Positions 57,001 through 64,000 of a DNA stretch of 64,000 nucleotides are shown here, piece by piece. Position numbers and translations under genes: made by a program. The notes under the pieces are model-generated. The model was given only the letters and a program-made list of their open reading frames with translations, was not told the origin of the DNA and made no database searches. The stretch is from Larimichthys crocea (taxonomy: Eukaryota; Chordata; Actinopteri; Sciaenidae): NCBI RefSeq assembly GCF_000972845.2, contig NC_040032.1, positions 16,209,358-16,273,357 of the forward strand. Direction: 5' to 3'. Position 1 is the first letter of the stretch. Every line of letters begins with the position of its first letter.

Positions 57001-59200
57001 TGAACCGTGTATTTGTCTTTGTCTTAAAGGCAGAGCTGCACACAGGGGCCTTGCCTTCTATCCAGGCAGTAGCTCTGAGAGGAGAGAAGCTGCACAGAGT
57101 CTTCCACAACACACTGGATCATCTCGTTCACATAATGAACGGCTACTGTCTCCCTGAGCCTTTCTTCAGTGCTAAAGTAAGAATTCATCATACCTCATAC
57201 CCAACATCGGCTCATCCAGCTTCTGTTCTTTTAAATAAACAATACGCCTCCCGTGTCTGTCCCAGCTGAAAGAGTGGGTGGAAAGGTTGATGAAAACCAT
57301 GCGTGATCCCTCTTTGCCACTGTTGGAACTCCAAGACATCATGACCAGTGTGTCTGGTCGCATCCCTCCTGCCGTGGAGAAGGCTATCAAGAAAGAAATG
57401 GCTCAGTATGCGAGCAACATCACCTCCGTGCTCTGCCAGTTTCCCAGCCAGCAGGTGCTCCAGCAACACATGCACACACCACGTACCTTGTTATGGAAAC
57501 TTCTTTTTTTCTTTGCTAGAAGTGGTACTGTTTTAGTTTCCACTGTAACCCTAGTTCTAGGAGAGAGCGATCAGAGTTATTAATTGTTTATCTCCCTTGT
57601 TTCCAGATCGCGAACATCCTGGACAGCCATGCTGCTACTCTAAACAAGAAGTCAGAGAGAGAAGTCTTCTTTATGAACACACAAAGCATTGTTCAGCTGG
57701 TACAGAAGTGAGTGTGATGCTCTCTGCCTCAATATTTAGAGATTCACACAGTGATCAATCAGACTTACACACCCGAAAAGGTCTTGAACAATATCTCCGG
57801 CAGACACAAAGTCTAGAAGGCTCATACTGACCTAATTACGTTTCCTGTTCCACAGATTCATTTTCTGTCCGTATGCCCAATTTGTACAAAGCCGCATTGT
57901 TCTTTGTGTCAGACCAGACTGTTTTTGTCTCCGACAGATATCGCAGTGGCATCCGAGGTCACATGAAGGCCGTGGTGATGGACCTGCTGAGACAGTACCT
58001 GAAAGTAGAGATCCAGTTTCAGAATGGTGAGGAACGACAGCGGCGCACTTCATTATTAGTTTCAAGGGTTTCATTGTGGTGACACATTGCCACAGTAATG
58101 TGGTTTTGCTGCCCTTCAGGTTTTTTTTTTTTAATTAAATCGCACTTACACATTTTGTCCACACGGAGGAGCTCTTTCATAATAAACCCCTCAGCTTTTG
58201 TGCCTCCGTTGTTCCCCCCGTGCGACATTTACCAGAGCCCTTCTGTGTTGGTTTGTTAACAGGACACTACGACAAATGTGTGTTCGCACTACGTGAGGAA
58301 AACAAAGGCGACATGTCCAATGTGCTCAACTATATCTTCTCCCATGCTCAAGTCACCAAGAAGAACCTGCTGGTTACCATGCTGATTGTAAGTGTTTGTT
58401 TGACAGACTTCTCTTCCAAGACTTTTAATTTTGACTCTGATCCATATTTATATTTCAGGCCGACAACAACAAAAATCTAATCTAAGTCTAATTTAGGGAG
58501 CAATAGCGAGTAGTAAGTTTCATCAGGCCTGTAAGTTGGTTACTGATTCATGTGACTGCTAAAAATCAAAATGTGATGTTTCTTAACCAAAGTGTTTCAA
58601 GATATCCAGCATGTGATGTTATATAATGTTATCATGTCTTGTGTCTAGGACCAGCTCTGTGGCCGCGATCCCACGCTGACTGATGAACTGATGGCCATCT
58701 TGACTGAACTCACCCAGCTCAGCAAAACGACCAACGCCAAGGTGGCACTGCGTGCCCGACAGGTTAGATGTGGACTCCTAATTTTTGTTTGTTTTATGTT
58801 CCGTTGAGAAGCCCGTATTCACAAATAAGTATGTTCACATGCACTGAAGTAACCTGGTTACCATCTGCTCTTTCCAATCAGTAGATTTCTCCTGGGGGCA
58901 CTGATTTTCCTACCACAGAAGTTTTTTATCTGGATGAAAAAAGGGATCATTACACAGAGTGGCCGATCCTTGTATTTAAAATAACTATCCAAAGTCAGAC
59001 TAAAATTAAAATTAACACTAACTAACCTCCAGAGATCTAAGCAATTCAGTTTCTGCCACTGAACATTTGAATATTTTTTACACCTAGGCTATGAAGAAAA
59101 GCTCCGCTAGATATCAGCTACTACGCAGCATCTTGACAAACATAATCCCACCGAAAGACAGTGGGGCTGGGACAGCATCATCTATTACTAATGCAGTTAA

Positions 59201-59231
<31 letters not shown>

Positions 59232-59695
59232 GAGAGCAGGGGAAGAATGCACTAACAACTAAAAAAAGGATCCTACATGGCAAAAAATGTGTTGTTAGAA
59301 GACAGAATATAAAACTGTGTCTGCTTAAAGTCACAATCGAAAAATATGAATTCTTAAGTAGAGCTGCTTTATGTAGGATTTTTCATATAAAGATCTAACA
59401 AAGTGGATAAAATAAGACTAACCACATGCCGATTTGACTTCTACTCAGACTTTAATCAGGTTTTTGGTTTGATTCTGGAGTTACAAATGTGTCCAGGTGA
59501 AGTCAAATCTACTAAATGAGGATGGGTTTAGCACAACTAAAGTGTCACACGGGTGCGCAGAGATGCATCAGGTGGGGAAGTTGGGATTAACACCTACTTT
59601 TCAACTTTGGGCCAAAGTGTTTTTTTTTTCTCCCTGATCTTTGGTGAGGATTTCACCACCAGATGTCACTATCTACTCTTTCCCACTCATTCATA

Positions 59696-59726
<31 letters not shown>

Positions 59727-62700
59727 CCCCGGTTCGAGTTGAGAGAATTGATTCGCTTTCTCATCTCCCCTCATACGAGCTACGACACAACCAGGTGGAG
59801 TCCATCTTCCTCTCTGCCATCGACATGTACGGGCACCAGTTCTGCATTGAAAACCTGCAGGTAAGGCATTAAAGGAGGAGCAGCTGTGACTGTATGTACA
59901 ATAATTATGTGAAAATGGAGTGTTCAAGATGACTAATTCTCCCTTTTCCCGCCCTTAGAAACTGATCCTTTCGGAAACATCCATCTTTGATGTTCTGCCC
60001 AACTTCTTCTACCACAGCAATCAGGTAGTCAGGATGGCTGCCCTTGAGGTGAGAGGAATAAAGGATCTCTGTCCCCCTCCCGAATCAGTTTGCAGTGACT
60101 TACTTCAGTTGAATGTTAAAACGCAAGCGAGTCACACGTCTCGACTAATATTACCTGTGGCTTTGTCTCTAATAACCGCAGGTGTACGTTCGCAGAGCAT
60201 ACATTGCGTATGAGCTGAACAGCGTTCAGCATCGGCAGCTGAGGGACAACACGTGTATAGTAGAGTTCCAGTTCATGCTTCCCACCTCGCACCCAAACAG
60301 GTATCAAAACATGCAAAAAAATACATTTTAAAAAACCCCGCAACGCTCACGTGCTGTGCATCATCTCTGCTGCTGCTCCCCCCCTTAAACGGCACTGTGG
60401 ACAGGAATCATTTTTATTTAATTTTTTTGGCAGTGAAGCTGGCAAGTTGGCAGCACCAACATTCATCACAGCTTTGTGTCAGTTTAGTCTATATTCAGCC
60501 GTCTTTTTGCTCGTCCTGCTCACTGCCTTTTTTTCTTAGAATTATCAGCATCATTTGGTGGCTCTAATTTAACATCTCCCTTTTCCTCACAGACCACTGT
60601 AGCATAGGTGGAGAAACATATCACTCCAATGCCAGGAAGGCACTTATTTTCATGTCATTACTATCATAAGTTGAACATTTAAGGTGCTGATGATAAATAA
60701 GATCAGTTTAAAGTGCTGAAGTTAACCTCACAGTCTTACGTCCTCCATGGTGCCACGGTTCCTCTCCCACCTCCCCCCAGCTATGTGTCATTGTTCATAG
60801 TCGTTCTTCCATGTAAATGCTCCTCATGTGCAAAAGAAGGTATTTTTGCAAGACTGAAAAAAATACTTCTTGGTTTGTCAGAAGTGTGTTTGTGTGAGTG
60901 CTGTGAGCAACAAAGCTCCCAGCCCTCAAGAGTCTCAGAGTCAGTTGCCCATCCATTGTAAGTCCTGGGGCCGCTCTCATTTCCTGTAAAACCTGAAAAA
61001 TTAGAGAAGAAACCAAAGACAAACTCGGGATTTGTCTTGTACATGCTCAGCATTTGAAACAAAGCCTGTAACGGACATAGTACTGTGGCATTTCTGTTTC
61101 TGCACTCGTGTTCTGCATCCTACCTGTGTGACTGTGTCCGGCTTGTCTTTGCGTGAGTGTGTGTGTGTACGTTTCGGTGTGTTTGCTTGTTTGACGCTTT
61201 GCAGTGCTATTTTTTTATTTATTTATTTTTCTGCCGTGGTGGGTTCAGCTTGTTTTTGCAGTTTGGTGTAGAAACGCTTTAAATGCCGCCATTCACATAT
61301 TTTATTTATTTATTTTTTTACATGCATGTTTGTGTGTGTGCGTGTGAATTAACCTCCATGATTGGCTCCTCACTGTGAACTAAAGCCAGCATGAGAATGT
61401 GAAACGATCCTCTATCTTTGTTCAGAGTATACCTCAGGACAAGGAGGCCTTAGGATCTCATGATGCATGTTGTAAAGGGAGCAGTCAGGAAGTGAAATGT
61501 GTGTTTTTTTTTTTAGGGCTAGACAGATGTTTCCAGTTTACCCTATCCTATATTTTTTACATTCATTGCATTCGTTTAGATATTGATCGATGCTAAATAA
61601 ATTCATCACGTTAAAGGGCACACACATATTCACACACTCACACATTGCGACACCTTGACTGTCTTCCTCTCCTGGTGCCTGCCACTAACCACTTAGTAAT
61701 CGATGTTGTTTGATTGCAGAGGGAACATCCCCACTCTAAACAGGTATTGTAAACATTCTTTTTATTGCATAGACTCCTAGTGATTTGTAGACTAGCTAGC
61801 TGCATGGGCAAAGGGGTAATTGAGGTTATAATTGAATGATGAATCAGCACATTGTTCTGTGATTTGAAATTTCCCCAAAAATGAAGCAGATTTTTTTTAT
61901 AGCAACTTGAGTTTATACTGGTTGCAATGTTTCTTATTGGTACTGACAAACCAGCATGGCCCTTGGCATTCAGCCTCTGTGTCAAACTTTTTTTTTTTTT
62001 GGGTCTGTGTGTGTGTTTGTCTTCATGAAAGAGTGTTATATTCCTAACTATCGTGTGTATGAGCTTCAGTATTCTGGAGATTCGGTAATAACATGGGGAT
62101 GTGATGTGGTGTAAGTTTATTAAAACGGCATGTTGGGAGGAAATGTTGTACACAAGTGCAAATCTCCTGAACTGAATCCTGTGACCTGTCCTGCTAGGAG
62201 AATGTCTACTCCATTCCCGGACATTGTAAAAGCCACGGACACTAAATTTCAGGAAACTAAACCCCAGGACCTTAACGCACAAGCTAGTAAATCTAAGGAT
62301 GATAATGCTGAGAAGAGAAATGGCTCAGATTCGGAAACTGTTGACAGGTTTGACACACAAAATGTCTTCTAGTGCTTTCAGTGGGTGTAACACCTGGGAC
62401 AGCTTCTTACAATCGTAAAACTAACACCCCAAAAAAATGAAACGTGAACCTTTTTTTTTTTTTTTTGAAGGGTCTTTCTGGTGGTTTTATCTTTAATTGT
62501 TCATGTAAAAGGAATATTTTATTTGTTGCAATTTGACTAACACGTGGTATGTCAAAGCCCAAATGTACTGTATATTTTCACTTTGTTAACACACTCTGTG
62601 TAATGGTAATTTTGTTCCTACTTGCTTTTGATAATTGGAACCTCACTCAGTTTTCTTTTTTTTTTAATTTAAAAAGAATTAACACATGAGGCTCAAGTCT

Positions 62701-63938
62701 TTTTCGTATGAATTCATCTATCACGGCTCCTCAAGCTGCTGGAAAAACTGAGAATCATCAGAAACTGTTGTGAGATTCTTAAAGGTGGATGGGGCACGTT
62801 GTCAGAGTCATTCTAGTGTTACGGCAGATTCCCAATGTAATTGCTCTCTGTCGACACCCTAGGATGTCATTCTCGTCTAACCTAAACCACTACGGCATGG
62901 TGCATGTAGCCAGCGTCAGTGACGTTCTGCTTGACACATCTTTTACACCACCTTGTCAGCGCATGGGAGCCATGGTCGCTTTCCGCTCCTTCCAGGAGTT
63001 CACAAGGTCAGTACATCTATAAAATAGTTCCTAAATTGGATATATGTCGTCTGTAGGTGGAGATAAAATTGGAAGTGTGAGTGACGCCGTGTATAATTTT
63101 CCTACAGGAACATCGCAGACGTGTTGAGCTGCTTCTCCGACTCTCCTCCCCCAAGTCCAACCTTCCCAGAGGGAGGTAATCCTGTCCTGTATGGCGAAGA
63201 GGACAACAAGGTGACAAGAACAGGCTTCTGATGATTACTGGCATTGGCCTGTATTACTGTGTGCCACAGAATAAAAATAAAAAAACAACGTGTCTTTACT
63301 TTGTCATCCAGAGTGTCCAGGACGAGCCTATCCATATCTTGAATGTGGCTATAAAGACCGACAGCGACATCGACGATGACGGCCTTGCAGCCAACTTTAG
63401 AGAGTTCACTCAGTCAAAGGTGGGAGCGGTCTACGACGAGACATTTATTTCTCTCGATTTCATCAAAGTTAAATGTTTGACATGGCTCAGAAAGATTTTC
63501 TCATCCTGCTTTTTTTTTTTTTTTCCCCGTTCCAGAAATCGCTGCTGTTTGAACACGGAATCCGTAGGCTGACTTTCCTTGTGGCTCAGAAGGTAAGGGT
63601 CTAATTAATATTTACCTAATGACTTAATAATAATACTAAGTCAACTATCTCTCCACAAGCTGCTGCCATGCATGTCACCAGTTCAGCAGTTTTGAATAGC
63701 ATGTTTCAAAATGTTACAAATGAATTGTCCTGTGTCTGTGTCTATCTTTTTTTGTAATTACTAATATTTATAAGGTCGTTTACATGGAATGACATTATTG
63801 TGTAATAATTTGCATCTGAAATTCCTTTTCTTATCCTGTTTTGTCTGTATCTCTTTCTGCATGCCTTGCTTTTTGCTGCATTTATGATGACAGGATTTCA
63901 GGAAGCAAGTCAACTGTGAGGTGGACCAAAGGTTTCAT
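48961..63938 (+). CDS. acaca: Acetyl-CoA carboxylase 1, 5' portion, 32 exons visible plus a cassette exon; continues beyond window
   Basis: Biotin-dependent enzyme making malonyl-CoA, rate-limiting for fatty acid synthesis in the cytosol. Exons: 48961-49196, 51478-51610, 51848-51986, 52114-52223, 52321-52402, 52473-52571, 52749-52855, 52958-53068, 53193-53402, 53504-53674, 54549-54710, 54889-55052, 55171-55321, 55499-55602, 55696-55923, 56026-56176, 56271-56405, 57030-57176, 57266-57454, 57607-57707, 57938-58026, 58263-58387, 58649-58762, 59744-59860, 59959-60048, 60182-60300, 61720-61743, (62198-62347), 62863-63006, 63108-63210, 63312-63419, 63536-63592, 63894-63938. Phases close throughout. 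Seen: AMPK-site context [10 protein letters not shown] (Ser83 from this Met), ATP-grasp GGGGKGIRK (residue 318 on), biotin MKM (Lys789). GNIPTLN and [11 protein letters not shown] identify ACC1, not ACC2. About 1,405 codons with the cassette; human ACC1 is 2,346 aa, so the carboxyltransferase half is missing from this window. Confidence 0.95.
49197..51477 (+). other. acaca: acaca intron after the first common exon
   Basis: This 2.3-kb intron is AT-rich with a (TTATA)n-type run at about 51060-51135. TCCTTGAA/TTTGA motifs recur at about 49870, 50128, 50990 and 51172 and look like parts of a dispersed repeat. No separate gene was recognised. Confidence 0.65.
51478..55052 (+). other. acaca: acaca exons encoding the biotin carboxylase domain
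   Basis: These exons encode the ATP-dependent carboxylation of biotin. In order one sees [16 protein letters not shown], the [11 protein letters not shown] stretch, [13 protein letters not shown], the glycine-rich ATP-grasp loop [11 protein letters not shown] (exon 52958-53068), [26 protein letters not shown], and the catalytic and metal-binding [13 protein letters not shown] (exon 53504-53674). All are intact. TLPWSGTG has Thr where mammals have Ser. A (CA)n repeat lies in the intron at 54010-54039. Confidence 0.93.
56026..56405 (+). other. acaca: acaca biotinyl (BCCP) domain exons
   Basis: The two exons 56026-56176 and 56271-56405 meet between Glu786 and Val787 and together give the biotinyl motif EVMKMVM, the attachment site of biotin. 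The Lys codon is at 56277-56279. The surrounding sequence ([24 protein letters not shown]) matches the family, so the carboxyl carrier should be functional. Confidence 0.93.
59701..59743 (+). promoter_or_regulatory. acaca: Unusual acaca 3' splice site with 26-T run
   Basis: A run of 26 T, CCCC, then GGTTCGAGTTGAG precedes the exon at 59744. The usual short pyrimidine tract is replaced by the poly-T. The only phase-0 AG is that of GAG at 59741-59743. The exon then begins RIDSLSHLP where other ACC1 proteins read VLIASHLP. Confidence 0.55.
60301..61719 (+). other. acaca: acaca intron before the 24-nt exon
   Basis: A 1.4-kb intron, T-rich and GT-rich in its second half (TGTGTGTG near 61154-61167). 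No other feature was recognised. It leads to the regulated microexon. Confidence 0.7.
61720..61743 (+). CDS. acaca: acaca 24-nt microexon (8 codons, GNIPTLN-R)
   Basis: Exactly 24 nt between a TTGATTGCAG acceptor and a GTATTG donor. It is phase 2 on both sides, so inclusion or skipping keeps the frame. It corresponds to the eight-residue alternative segment known in mammalian ACC1 just before the PKA-site serine (rat Ser1200). Confidence 0.88.
62198..62347 (+). CDS. acaca: Candidate 50-codon cassette exon in acaca
   Basis: A 150-nt segment follows acceptor CTGTCCTGCTAG and ends before donor GTTTGA. It is phase 2-2 and open in the required frame. It encodes a hydrophilic, disordered-looking stretch beginning [15 protein letters not shown] and ending DSETVD. 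The RRMS at its start fits a basophilic-kinase (PKA-type) motif and echoes the RMS at the start of the next exon. The donor is weak (+3 T), which suits optional use. Known mammalian ACC1 proteins lack this segment to my knowledge, so it is either lineage-specific or not used. Confidence 0.55.
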
Positions 63939-64000
63939 GTAAGTAGAGGAGTGGAAATGGGGACGGGTGGCTCTTTTGATTTGATTTATTGTACAAGTAT

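Overview
The window looks like nuclear DNA from a teleost fish, probably a spiny-rayed (acanthomorph) species. Evidence: vertebrate-type GT-AG exons, compact introns, an AT-rich background with many microsatellites, fish-type SINE/LINE/hAT fragments, and three recognisable vertebrate genes, all on the + strand: ppm1d (Wip1 phosphatase), a tbx2-type T-box gene (probably tbx2a), and the 5' 58% or so of acaca (acetyl-CoA carboxylase 1). I read the exons by hand from splice signals and reading phase. In all three genes the phases close exactly, giving 572 aa, 609 aa, and at least 1,405 codons with the window ending inside acaca.

Layout. 1-7.3 kb: intergenic, no gene seen. 7.3-7.6 kb: LINE-like tail. 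7.6-8.7 kb: tandem array of a 161-bp unit. 9.0-16.35 kb: ppm1d with a CRE-bearing promoter, six coding exons, a candidate alternative last exon and a 1.7-kb 3' UTR. 16.4-28.8 kb: gene-free, with a tRNA-derived SINE in both orientations, a hAT-like hairpin element and a 51-bp-stem hairpin. 28.8-33.8 kb: tbx2a, seven exons. 33.8-38.4 kb: gene-free. 38.4-40.2 kb: an unrecognised uninterrupted gene of 485 codons behind a TATA/CRE promoter. 40.2-44.4 kb: 184-bp tandem repeats that start at that gene's stop codon, palindromic elements and a 0.7-kb direct duplication. 44.4-47.4 kb: gene-free, tetranucleotide repeats and a LINE-like remnant. 47.5-64 kb: acaca from its promoter region through the biotin carboxylase domain, biotin attachment site and most of the central domain; the carboxyltransferase half lies beyond the window.

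The genes are neighbours, not a pathway. ppm1d and tbx2 are close in tetrapods, where bcas3 lies between them and tbx4 follows; neither is seen here, which fits one half of a teleost-duplicated block after gene loss. Main points for follow-up: the orphan gene at 38.7 kb with its internally repeated domain; a 50-codon in-frame cassette in acaca that adds an RRMS motif beside the known regulated 24-nt exon; an upstream hydrophobic N-terminus for acaca; the C-terminal CVC of Ppm1d; and the 27.3-kb hairpin.
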